Below, piece by piece: positions 56,913-64,000 of a DNA stretch of 64,000 bases. This DNA is from Candidatus Eiseniibacteriota bacterium (GTDB taxonomy: Bacteria > Orphanbacterota > Orphanbacteria > Orphanbacterales > Orphanbacteraceae), in the NCBI GenBank assembly GCA_024276995.1, contig JAJRWB010000012.1, positions 33,618 to 97,617 of the forward strand, given 5' to 3'. Each line of letters begins with the position of its first letter. Positions within the stretch are counted from its first letter, which is position 1. The notes beneath the pieces were generated by a model. It had not been told where the DNA came from. It did not search any database and saw only the letters and a list, made by a program, of their open reading frames with translations. The position numbers and the translations under genes were made by a program.

Positions 56913-57028
56913 TGTGGATAAGTGGATAACTCCCGCCGGATCGGATGAAACAGGTGGTTTTTGGTAATAAACTCTATTTCAACGGGTTGGGGGAATCACT
57001 CGCGAATCGCCTTGATCGGTTATCCACA
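56913..57028. other. DnaA-box cluster with AT-rich stretch; candidate oriC or DnaA-binding locus
   Basis: Two perfect DnaA boxes, TGTGGATAA at 56913-56921 (reverse) and TTATCCACA at 57020-57028 (forward), and a one-mismatch box AGTGGATAA at 56921-56929. Between them, 56952-56983 is AT-rich (GTTTTTGGTAATAAACTC then TATTTC). It falls in the roughly 300-base gap between divergent genes. Codon use in the open frame over this region (56945-57073) is unlike the gene, supporting a non-coding role. No dnaA/dnaN is adjacent. Confidence 0.55.
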
Positions 57029-57073
57029 AAAGCCCATCGCGCAAGGAGTAGGAAGAGCACCTCCTTTTCCCGA

Positions 57074-59590
57074 TTGCAGGGCGTTGCGATCGTCACGTGG
57101 ATCGCCTTTTTCGGCGCGGTGATTTCCTCCCCGGACGCGGCGGCGGACCCGCCACGGGCGACCGCCGGGATGGTCTGGTCCCGCGCCGACCTCCTCGGCG
57201 GCGTAACGCTCGACCATTTCTACACCTTCGACAATGCCGACTCTTCGTGGGGGAGTGGCGTCGTCGAACACGGCGTGCTCCTCGTCGATTCCCCCTTCGG
57301 CGAGGCGACGCGATTCGCCGGCAACCGCTGGTCGCCGGGGGAGCGGTTCGCCGTCGAGTTCGAGTCACGCTTCGATAGGGGCCCGGTCGACGCCGAGTTC
57401 GGCGTGGTGCTCGATTACCGGCCGGGACGACAAGGGATTCGCGTCCGAATCAGCGAAGACGGTCGAGTGGTAGTGGAACTTTACAGGCCGGGTGTACGTG
57501 GAGAGCCGATCGCCGTCGCCGACGGAGGAGGGCATTACAGACGAAAGGGCTGGAACCGGATCGCCCTTCGAGGTGAAAGACGCCGTCTTTCGGTGGTGAT
57601 CGGTGGGGAGGAGGTGCTCGTCACGACGCTCCCCTTCATCGAGGAGGGAGGCTTCGCCCTCTACGCCAGCGCCGGGTCGCGCTACCGCTTCGACCACGTG
57701 GCGCTCTATTCGAGGACCGATCAACGGTTGGGGGGGTGGGGGGGGAAGAGCGGCGGTGCGGGCGATTTCGCCGCGGCAGGCGCCGGGGCGGTCTTTTTCG
57801 ATCCGTTCGAATCGGGCGGTGGCGAATGGCTCTACGATCTCTACCCGGTGACGAACGGGGCGCTCCGCGTGGCGCCCGTCGAAGGTAAGACGAGCTTCGA
57901 TCTTCTCCTGCTGAAGCCCTTCGTGCCGCGAACGCTCGAAACGGAGGTTTCGTACGGGAACGGTTCGAGTATCACCCTCCTTCTCGGGGCGCGCTTCGCG
58001 GGAATCGATTTCGAAGGATGGGTCTGGGACGTTGATCCGGGAGGGAACGCCACGCTCTCGCAGCGCCGACGAGGCGAGGAGGAGATCATCGCCGGTCCTG
58101 TTCCCACGCCGCTCTCGCCCGGCGCCGGAAAGGTCGTCCTTCGCTTGGTGGAGGACGATTCCCTCCGTTTCTTCGCTGGCGACGCATCCCTCTTCTCCCT
58201 GCGCCCCGGACTGATCGGGGAAGGGAGCTTCGGTGTGGAGGCGCGCGCCGGCAACGAGCGCGGTTTTTCGCTCGATCAGCTCGTGTTCACTACCGTCCGA
58301 GGAGATGAGCCACCGGTGGGGGACGAGGCGAAGGCGCTCTGGCGGGACGCCGGTGCGATGCTCGAGCGGGACGAGGCCGCCACGGCGCTCGACAGGCTGC
58401 GGCGGCTCTACCTGGAGCATCCCGAATTGAGCCGTGTCCTCGACGTGATCTACAAGGAAGCGATCGATGCCGGTCGCGTGGAAACCGCGCTCGCGGCTGC
58501 TGGGGCGATCCGCCTTGCGGGGACGGCGTCCGGCAGCGAGGCGGAGCAGCTTACCATCATGGCGATGCTGATCGCCGGTCGCGCCGGAGAGGCGTACGGG
58601 ATGCTCGAGCGGTATCGCGCCGAGCGGCCGGACGATCCCTTCGGCTTGGAAAATGCGCTCCTCCTTCTCGACAGGGAGGGGGAGTATGACAGGCTTCTCG
58701 CGGAGTACGAGGCGGCCCGGGCGTCGAGCGGACCGGTGCGCGCCACGAGCCACGGTGTGGCGGCGTGGGCGTACCTTCGCACCGGCGAGCCGGCGAAGGC
58801 GACCGCCGCCGTGCGGACCGGTCTTGCTCTCGGTCCCGGTCGGCTCGACCTCATCGCCGTGGAAGGAGAGATTCTCCGGGCACGCGGGGATGCCGCCGGG
58901 GCGAAGGGGAAATTCTCTGCCCTCCTCGAATCGCCCGTCCTCCCCTTTCCCGAGGAGGAGCTGCGCGTGCGCATCGGTCTGCTCGATTTCGATACGGGCG
59001 CGTACGCCGAGGCGGCCGGGAATCTCGCGGTGGGGGCGGGCGACGAGGAAGGTGCGGCGGTGCGGCCGCTCCAGGTTCTCCGGGCGATCGCTCTCTATCG
59101 AACGGGCCAGGATGTACCCGGCGGGGGGAAGGACGTTCTTGAAGAGGCGCTCGCCCTCGCGGAAGGCTCGATCGCCTCACCGCCCGTGGCCGATGATGCC
59201 GTTCTTCTCGATCTCGCCGGCCGGATCCGGACCGCCCTCGCGGTGATCGATCTTTCCGCGGGAGGGAGTTACGAAACCTACCGGTCGAAGCGGGCGGCGG
59301 CGATGGACTATTTCCGGCGCGCCTCTCTCCTCGACCCATCGTTCAAGGCGCTCCCGGCGGCGGGGGAAGAGGTCCCCGCGCTCGATCCTTCGCTCTACAC
59401 GTCGCTCGTGAACGAAGCGTGGCCCGTGGGCCACCCGGTGGGCGGCTTCGTGGAGAACCGGTCGCGCTGGTATTCGTGGTATGTTGTGACGAAACGCGCC
59501 GATCTGGCGATGCGATCGCTGAGCGGGAAGCTGGGGCGTTGGGGAGAGGACATTCGGCGAGCCGGCCGCCCGGGAGGAGTGAATAGGTGA
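57074..59590 (+). CDS. Exported protein with LamG/jelly-roll-like domains and C-terminal TPR repeats
   Basis: About 838 aa. The frame opens at ATG 56945, but the first 43 codons have low GC3 and cover the DnaA boxes, so I place the start near TTG 57074, which puts the hydrophobic signal segment (IVTWIAFFGAVISS) at the N-terminus. Two concanavalin-like jelly-roll domains (LDHFYTFDNADSSWGSG; VFFDPFESGGGEWLYDLY) are followed after residue 440 by TPR-like helices (TALDRLRRLYLEHPELSRVL). Ends in a GTGA overlap with the HAD gene. Start is the least certain point. Confidence 0.62.
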   Translation: MQGVAIVTWIAFFGAVISSPDAAADPPRATAGMVWSRADLLGGVTLDHFYTFDNADSSWGSGVVEHGVLLVDSPFGEATRFAGNRWSPGERFAVEFESRFDRGPVDAEFGVVLDYRPGRQGIRVRISEDGRVVVELYRPGVRGEPIAVADGGGHYRRKGWNRIALRGERRRLSVVIGGEEVLVTTLPFIEEGGFALYASAGSRYRFDHVALYSRTDQRLGGWGGKSGGAGDFAAAGAGAVFFDPFESGGGEWLYDLYPVTNGALRVAPVEGKTSFDLLLLKPFVPRTLETEVSYGNGSSITLLLGARFAGIDFEGWVWDVDPGGNATLSQRRRGEEEIIAGPVPTPLSPGAGKVVLRLVEDDSLRFFAGDASLFSLRPGLIGEGSFGVEARAGNERGFSLDQLVFTTVRGDEPPVGDEAKALWRDAGAMLERDEAATALDRLRRLYLEHPELSRVLDVIYKEAIDAGRVETALAAAGAIRLAGTASGSEAEQLTIMAMLIAGRAGEAYGMLERYRAERPDDPFGLENALLLLDREGEYDRLLAEYEAARASSGPVRATSHGVAAWAYLRTGEPAKATAAVRTGLALGPGRLDLIAVEGEILRARGDAAGAKGKFSALLESPVLPFPEEELRVRIGLLDFDTGAYAEAAGNLAVGAGDEEGAAVRPLQVLRAIALYRTGQDVPGGGKDVLEEALALAEGSIASPPVADDAVLLDLAGRIRTALAVIDLSAGGSYETYRSKRAAAMDYFRRASLLDPSFKALPAAGEEVPALDPSLYTSLVNEAWPVGHPVGGFVENRSRWYSWYVVTKRADLAMRSLSGKLGRWGEDIRRAGRPGGVNR

Positions 59591-60270
59591 TGCGCAGACC
59601 GTCCGGGCCGAAGGGGCTTCTCATCTTCGATCTCGACGGGACGCTCTTCAGCGGCGTGAACGCCACCGTCGGCGCGGTGAACGAAGCGTTTCGCCGACGC
59701 GGTGTCGAGCCTCCGCCGCCGGCGACGATCTGCACGTGGTATGGAAAGCCGACCGCCGATTTCGGCGTGTGGCTCGAGTCGCTCTCCCCGGACGGCGCGC
59801 TCGGCGGCGTGGCCGGGGAGGTGCTACGCCGCGAGGTGGAACTCGTCTCCGAGCGGGGGGAATCGCTCCCCGGTGCGGTCGAAGCGGTCGGGGTGCTCGC
59901 CGCCGCGGGCCACACGATGGCGATCTGTTCGAACGGCGGGCACGACTATGTTCACCGCGCCCTCGAAAAGTGCGGTATCCGCCGTCACTTCATGATGATC
60001 CGCCATCGGAAATTCGATCACGACCGAAAGCCGGCGATGGCGCGCGAGCTGCTCGACGCGATTCCGGCGCGGCCGGCGGCGGTGATCGGAGACCGGCATG
60101 ACGACATCGCCGCGGCGATCGAAAACGGCGTATTCGCCGTCGGCGCCGCGTACGGGTTCGGCGGAGCGGGCGAGCTGAAGGGGGCGCACGCGGTGATCAA
60201 GTCGGCGGCGGAACTGCCCGGCGTGATCGGGCGGCTCTTCGCGGAAGGGTCGTGCGGCGATGCGCCATGA
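59587..60270 (+). CDS. HAD-superfamily phosphatase (phosphoglycolate phosphatase-like)
   Basis: 227 aa; GTG start in a GTGA overlap with GGGAGGAG 8 bases upstream. Motif I is LLIFDLDGTLF (nucleophile Asp at about residue 14); motif II CSNGG near 118; motif III Lys in DRKPAMA near 144; motif IV IGDRHDDIAAA near 160. The cap domain is helical, as in Gph/PGP-like subfamily I enzymes. Substrate unknown. Cotranscribed with the secreted TPR gene. Confidence 0.87.
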   Translation: MMRRPSGPKGLLIFDLDGTLFSGVNATVGAVNEAFRRRGVEPPPPATICTWYGKPTADFGVWLESLSPDGALGGVAGEVLRREVELVSERGESLPGAVEAVGVLAAAGHTMAICSNGGHDYVHRALEKCGIRRHFMMIRHRKFDHDRKPAMARELLDAIPARPAAVIGDRHDDIAAAIENGVFAVGAAYGFGGAGELKGAHAVIKSAAELPGVIGRLFAEGSCGDAP

Positions 60271-60300
60271 CCGGCCGTCTGGACGGATCGATCGTTGCGA

Positions 60301-60519
60301 TCAGCCGGTCGGCTTCCCGTGCTTCTTCATGACCGCTTTCCACTCGTCCTCGTCCATCGTCTCCCCTTCCTCGATCAGCATGATCGGGATATCGTCTTTC
60401 ACCGGGTAGCGTCTGCGCGTAGCCGGATCGGTGGAGACGATCCAATCGCCTTCGAGCACCACGGGCACCTTCGTTTCGGGGCAGGCGAGAATTTCGATCA
60501 GATCTTCGGGAACACCCAT
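60301..60519 (-). CDS. Trm112-like/UPF0434 small protein
   Basis: 72 aa from the ATG at 60519 (TGATG overlap with proS). LIEILACPETKVPVVLEGD near the start and YPVKDDIPIMLIEEGETM at the end match the Trm112p/UPF0434 pattern, though only one cysteine of the usual zinc set is seen (CPET, where zinc forms have CPxC). By family it partners methyltransferases or helps RNA/lipid enzymes. It follows proS directly. Confidence 0.8.
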   Translation of the reverse strand: MGVPEDLIEILACPETKVPVVLEGDWIVSTDPATRRRYPVKDDIPIMLIEEGETMDEDEWKAVMKKHGKPTG

Positions 60520-61946
60520 CAGTATGCCCTCGCGATAACGACACGCTGCTTCGATCGTTTCCCGGTGACCATGCACTTCCCTTCGCCCTCACCCAGCTCC
60601 CAGGGGATGCAGCGGATCGTCGCCTTCGTATCTTCCTTGATTTTCGCTTCCGTTTCGACGGTGCCGTCCCAGTGGGCGAGGAAGAAACCGCCATCGCCCA
60701 CCTCGGCCTTGAACTGCTCGTAGTCGTCGATCTCCTTCATATGATCGTCGCGGAAGGCGAGCGCCCTGTCGAAGAGCGTCTTCTGGATTTCGTCGAGACG
60801 TTTCGGCAGAAGCGCGGCCGCCTCGCCGGCGGGGACGAACTCCTTCTCCCGGTCGAGCCGCCTGGTGAAGACGACATGTCCCTTTTCAACATCCTTCGGC
60901 CCGATCTCGATGCGAAGGGGAACGCCCTTTTGCTCCCACTCGGCGAACTTCCATCCCGGCTTGTACTGGTCGCGGTCGTCGAGGCGGATCCGCACCGTCT
61001 CCCCCGCCTCTTTCATGATCCGCCCGGCGAGTTCGAGCACGCCGGCGCGTTCGTCATCGCTCCGATAGATCGGCACGATCACCACTTGGTGCGGCGCGAT
61101 CTTCGGCGGAAGGATGAGACCGTTGTCGTCGCCGTGGGTCATCACCACCGCGCCGACGAGACGCGTCGAAACACCCCAGCTCGTGTTCCAGGCGAAGCGG
61201 TTCTCGCCGTCCTGATCCTGAAAGCTGAGATCGAACGCCTTCGCAAAGTTCTGGCCGAGCATGTGGCTCGTCCCCGCCTGGAGTGCGCGGCCGTCGCGCA
61301 TCATCGCCTCGATGCAGTACGTTCGCACCGCGCCGGCGAACCGCTCGGTCTCCGACTTCTCGCCGACGATCACCGGCATCGCCAGCGTCCCCTCGGCGAA
61401 TTCCCTGTACATATTAAGCGCGAGGCGGGTCTCCTCTTCCGCTTCTTCCTCGTTGCGGTGCGCCGTGTGTCCCTCCTGCCAGAGGAACTCCATGGTGCGA
61501 AGGAAGAGGCGCGGGCGCATCTCCCAGCGGAAGACGTTCGCCCACTGGTTGATCAGAATCGGCAGATCGCGGTACGACATCACCCACTTGGCATACATAT
61601 GGTAGATGATCGTCTCCGACGTCGGCCTGAGAACGAGGTTCTCCTCGAGTTTCTTCCCGCCACCGTGGGTGACCACCGCGCACTCCGGCGCGAAGCCCTC
61701 CACGTGGTCCGCTTCCTTCTGCAGGAAGCTCTCGGGGATCAGCATCGGGAAGTAGGCGTTCTCGTGGCCCGTCGCCTTGATCATCCGGTCGAGCCGGTCG
61801 CGCATGTTCTCCCACAGCGCGAAGCCGTACGGCCGGATCACCATGCACCCCTTCACCGGGGCGTGCTCGGCGAGCTGGGCCATCTTTACAACGTCGGTGT
61901 ACCAGCGGGAGAAATCCTCGCCCATGGGTGTGACTTTCTGTGCCAT
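60519..61946 (-). CDS. proS: Prolyl-tRNA synthetase, archaeal/eukaryotic type
   Basis: 475 aa from the ATG at 61946; upstream in-frame TTG-type starts lack support. Class II motifs: VIRPYGFALWENM, FRWEMRPRLFLRTMEFLWQEGHTAH (motif 2 in two halves), THGDDNGLILPP (motif 3 region). No 180-residue editing insert and a C-terminal Tyr (IARAY), both typical of the archaeal/eukaryotic type that some bacteria have. It charges tRNA-Pro. It is followed by the Trm112-like gene; both read leftward. Confidence 0.95.
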   Translation of the reverse strand: MAQKVTPMGEDFSRWYTDVVKMAQLAEHAPVKGCMVIRPYGFALWENMRDRLDRMIKATGHENAYFPMLIPESFLQKEADHVEGFAPECAVVTHGGGKKLEENLVLRPTSETIIYHMYAKWVMSYRDLPILINQWANVFRWEMRPRLFLRTMEFLWQEGHTAHRNEEEAEEETRLALNMYREFAEGTLAMPVIVGEKSETERFAGAVRTYCIEAMMRDGRALQAGTSHMLGQNFAKAFDLSFQDQDGENRFAWNTSWGVSTRLVGAVVMTHGDDNGLILPPKIAPHQVVIVPIYRSDDERAGVLELAGRIMKEAGETVRIRLDDRDQYKPGWKFAEWEQKGVPLRIEIGPKDVEKGHVVFTRRLDREKEFVPAGEAAALLPKRLDEIQKTLFDRALAFRDDHMKEIDDYEQFKAEVGDGGFFLAHWDGTVETEAKIKEDTKATIRCIPWELGEGEGKCMVTGKRSKQRVVIARAY

Positions 61947-62485
61947 GGAGGGAGTGTATCGCGGGTGGAGTGGGAGGGCAAGGGGGGCTCCACCCAATAA
62001 CCGGGTCAACATTATTCCAAGGGAAGCTAGACGCCCCGAGGCTCGTCGAAATCACAATGCCCGGTACACTCGATTTGACCCCACACGGTCCCTTAAATTT
62101 TTTCTTCGCGCAACGCGTTGTGGTTCAAAAGGTTACAGAAAAAAAGGGGGGGGTGCGCGAAGTGAGTTTCCTGCTTTGTCGCGCCTGTATCTCCTTACGC
62201 AACAACCGGTTGTGTTATAAAATATTTTTCTAAAAAAATTTTTCCTTTGAAGCGAAATCCCTCTTTTCCGGAAAGCTTTCCGCTCTAGGCCCCCCTGGAT
62301 TTCATGTCGATCCGTCATCGTCCCAGCACCGGAACCTGTTTGGTGAAAATCGATTACGACACAGTCGGTTTCTTCACGGCTGTCCGGTCAGGAGATAAGA
62401 AAGGAGAATTCGGCAATCAGGAACAGAAAATGCGGTTCTGTTCCTGTTGTCTCGTCGATTCACCCGATCAGGAGGAGGGGAGATC
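61947..62485. other. 539-base AT-rich intergenic island with palindromes
   Basis: No gene seen. 62214-62245 is nearly pure A/T in a high-GC genome. CAACGCGTTG (62111-62120) and CAACCGGTTG (62203-62212) are two palindromes of one pattern, CAAC-NN-GTTG. CGGAAAGCTTTCCG at 62269-62282 is a perfect 14-bp palindrome. The strong hairpin at 62418-62446 is listed separately. The base composition suggests regulatory DNA or transfer from elsewhere. Confidence 0.55.
62418..62446 (+). repeat. Perfect 11-bp inverted repeat before the 62486 gene
   Basis: CAGGAACAGAA-AATGCGG-TTCTGTTCCTG, a perfect 11-bp stem with a 7-base loop, ending 39 bases before the ATG at 62486. There is no T-run after it, so an operator or mRNA-stabilising hairpin is likelier than a terminator. 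Confidence 0.65.
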
Positions 62486-62998
62486 ATGCTCTGTTCGAAT
62501 CCGGGAACAGTCGGAAGCGTCCGGAGAGTCAGCGTGGCGGCAGGCCTGCTGGTTCTGATCTGTGGATTCATCGGTTCGGCTCAGGCCGATCAGAAGCCGG
62601 AAGTACCGCGGGAGGAACCTTGCAGTTGGGGCGGAATCAAGTGCTGTTTCGGCGATGGGCAGTGTGAATGCTGTCCTCGTGGTGGCAAGGGAAGCGGAAA
62701 GATGCCCGGCGAGAAGGATTGTCAGTTCCGCGAGGTGACGGCTGCGGCTCTCCCCGTCTCCGGTTATCTCGCTTCCCGGGATTGCCTGGTGGAAACGGGA
62801 CCGTGGAGCGTGAATGCTCTGGAAGCGTGCCAGGGAGAGCTGAAGTGGGTAGAGTTGAGCAACCCGGGCGATCTTATCGGGGTCGAGTACAGCTATGTGA
62901 AGTGTGACGACGCCGTGCCCTTCCTCGTCAGGACCGCCGGTGGTATGGATCGGGCCGCAAAGACGAGCTGGGGGTCGCTCAAGAAACTGTACCGCTGA
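62486..62998 (+). CDS. Cys-rich secreted protein with SWGxIK motif near both ends
   Basis: 170 aa from the ATG at 62486, with GGAGGAGGGG 6-15 bases upstream. Signal peptide to about residue 29 (SAQADQ). Just after it comes PCSWGGIKCCFG then CECCPRGG, six cysteines in about 25 residues, probably disulfide- or metal-bound. The C-terminus is KTSWGSLKKLYR-stop. Both SWG segments resemble the C-terminal SWGGIKTIFR of the protein at 47463. No family is recognised. Short gap (50 bases) to the next gene on the same strand. Confidence 0.65.
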   Translation: MLCSNPGTVGSVRRVSVAAGLLVLICGFIGSAQADQKPEVPREEPCSWGGIKCCFGDGQCECCPRGGKGSGKMPGEKDCQFREVTAAALPVSGYLASRDCLVETGPWSVNALEACQGELKWVELSNPGDLIGVEYSYVKCDDAVPFLVRTAGGMDRAAKTSWGSLKKLYR

Positions 62999-63048
62999 CG
63001 GCGAGGTATGATCGATTGTCGGACAGTGATGGCAGGGAGAGATCGGCG

Positions 63049-63546
63049 ATGAGGAGAATTGCGCGGGCCCTGTTTCTGTGTGCCTGGATTCCCGCTGCCG
63101 GCTTCGCACTCGAGACGCAGTCGGCGGAACCGGTGGACACGATCCAAACCGGGACGGTGTACGCCTACGGGCATGAACTGAAGCCGCCTTACATTCTCGA
63201 TGTGGTGGGCGGCACGCTCCTGATCAACGGTGTCCAGGTCTACCCCGACCTTTCGCAGGTGCGGGAGGAGGAAGAGAAGCCCCCTCGGGAGATTTCGGAA
63301 TGGACGAAGAAGGTGATGCCGGTCTACCGGGCGGTATGGGCGCTTGAGCGAAAATTGGAAGCCGAAGAAGTTCCGGCCAGTGAAATCACAGCCCGGGATG
63401 TGGAGGAGTTATGGTCAAGAGTTGTGTATGAACCATCAGGCGGCGACCTCCTCGACACGATCGACGAACTTCACACCCTCAATAACTTTGGCAAGCAGTT
63501 CATATCCATTGAGTTTCCTCCATCGCTTCTGAGCGCACCGGCATAA
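63049..63546 (+). CDS. Secreted protein truncated by an IS256-type insertion
   Basis: 165 aa as read from the ATG at 63049, with GGGAGA about 8 bases upstream. Signal peptide MRRIARALFLCAWIPAAGFA; the mature part has VGGTLLINGVQVYPDLSQ and an acidic helix region. From about 63406 on the reading frame runs into the 3' end of a transposase element on the opposite strand (YEPSGGDLLDT onward is antisense to the transposase), so the natural protein ended elsewhere. The original C-terminus is lost or lies beyond the element. No function recognised. Confidence 0.6.
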   Translation: MRRIARALFLCAWIPAAGFALETQSAEPVDTIQTGTVYAYGHELKPPYILDVVGGTLLINGVQVYPDLSQVREEEEKPPREISEWTKKVMPVYRAVWALERKLEAEEVPASEITARDVEELWSRVVYEPSGGDLLDTIDELHTLNNFGKQFISIEFPPSLLSAPA

Positions 63547-64000
63547 CTGAAAAACCATCGTGAGGGCGGTCGTCCGGGAGAGGCATCCGCGAGTCTTTGC
63601 CGTCCGCAGCTTCACCGTTGCAAAAGTCGACTCGATCGGATTCGTCGTGCGCAAATGGATCCAGTGTTCCGCCGGGAAGTCGTAGAAAGCGAGAAGTTCT
63701 TCCCGGTCCTTCAGGAGGCACTCGGCCGCTTTCGGATACTTCGCGCCATAGGTCTCCACGAACGCATCCATGGCTTTCTCCGCCTTCTTTCGGCCCTCAG
63801 CCATCCAGATCTCATGAACCGCGGCCTTCGCTTTCGCCTGCAAGCCCTTCGGTAGCTTGTTGAGAATGTTCCCTGTCTTGTGCACCCAGCAGCGCAAGGT
63901 TCGGGTCGTCGAATAGACCTTCCGCAGCGCCTTCCAGAAGCCCAGGGCTCCATCACCCACCGCCGCCTTCGGAGCGAGGATCAGGCCCCGTTGCTTCAGA
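63406..64000 (-). mobile_element. IS256-family insertion sequence, 3' part (runs off right edge)
   Basis: The transposase stop is at 63436; to its left, read on the minus strand, the sequence ends ATACACAACTCTTGACCATAACTC, which resembles IS256-type terminal repeats. I place the element end near 63406. The other end is beyond the window. It interrupts the secreted-protein gene at 63049. Confidence 0.75.
63436..64000 (-). CDS. IS256/Mutator-family transposase, C-terminal part (5' end outside window)
   Basis: 188 codons visible, open to the right edge. Characteristic blocks: AVGDGALGFWKAL with the catalytic Asp, RCWVHKTGNILNKLPK (the CxxH element), YPKAAECLLKDREELLAFYDFPAEHW in two blocks, and TTNPIESTFATVKLRT with the catalytic Glu. 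Intact within the window. It catalyses cut or copy transposition of the surrounding element. Confidence 0.92.
   Translation of the reverse strand, partial: LKQRGLILAPKAAVGDGALGFWKALRKVYSTTRTLRCWVHKTGNILNKLPKGLQAKAKAAVHEIWMAEGRKKAEKAMDAFVETYGAKYPKAAECLLKDREELLAFYDFPAEHWIHLRTTNPIESTFATVKLRTAKTRGCLSRTTALTMVFQLCRCAQKRWRKLNGYELLAKVIEGVKFVDRVEEVAA

Overview
The window is a chromosomal stretch of a high-GC bacterium with tightly packed, mostly overlapping genes (ATGA, GTGA, TTGA and even CTGA junctions). It is probably from a metagenome-type genome of the Fibrobacteres/Chlorobi/Bacteroidetes-like or Eisenbacteria/Krumholzibacteria-like part of the tree. This is an inference from content: several secreted proteins end in a FlgD/type-9-sorting-like C-terminal domain, secreted beta-propeller and CotH/lamin-tail proteins are common, there is a TonB-dependent receptor (so an outer membrane), and the prolyl-tRNA synthetase is archaeal-type. 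No rRNA, tRNA or CRISPR array was seen.

Layout. 1-14.4 kb: a plus-strand surface-glycan cluster. It holds five GT4 and two GT2 glycosyltransferases, a TMTC-like membrane/TPR protein, a membrane sulfatase/phosphotransferase-fold enzyme and an APH-fold kinase, bracketed by two radical SAM/SPASM enzymes. 14.4-17.4 kb (minus): a nucleotide-transporter-like protein with HEAT repeats and a separate cyclic-nucleotide-binding protein. 17.6-23.8 kb: polyphosphate and carbon-storage genes (ppx/gppA, ppk2, cstA, glgC) and a TerB-DnaJ protein. 23.9-27.6 kb (minus): a PP2C phosphatase, a PLD-like protein and a broken membrane glycosyltransferase. 27.7-34.9 kb: a complete F-type ATP synthase operon (two accessory subunits plus a, c, b, delta, alpha, gamma, beta, epsilon) behind a good sigma70-type promoter; subunit a contains an in-frame amber codon.

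34.9-38.7 kb (minus): a cobalamin riboswitch, a BtuB-like TonB receptor, and directly behind it a secreted beta-propeller-like protein. This resembles the BtuB/BtuG pairing of Bacteroides but carries a sorting-type C-terminus. 38.8-48.3 kb: secreted proteins (TlpA-like, CotH plus lamin-tail, FG-GAP propeller, CARDB-like) and a sigma/anti-sigma pair in which both the sigma region 4 and the zinc anti-sigma motif look duplicated. 48.3-56.8 kb (minus): a five-gene run ending in an exported TPR-CHAT protein. 56.8-57.1 kb: a DnaA-box cluster beside an AT-rich stretch. 57.1-62 kb: a secreted TPR protein, a HAD phosphatase, a Trm112-like protein and proS. 62-64 kb: an unusually AT-rich intergenic island, a small Cys-rich secreted protein, and another secreted-protein gene cut by an IS256-family element that runs off the right edge.

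Most notable observations: the riboswitch-controlled BtuB plus propeller pair; the shared SWGxIK/LKxx(F/Y)R C-terminal motif on unrelated secreted proteins; the amber codon in atpB; the doubled sigma4/anti-sigma modules; and the DnaA-box cluster. All functional names are from reading motifs by eye; no database search was run.
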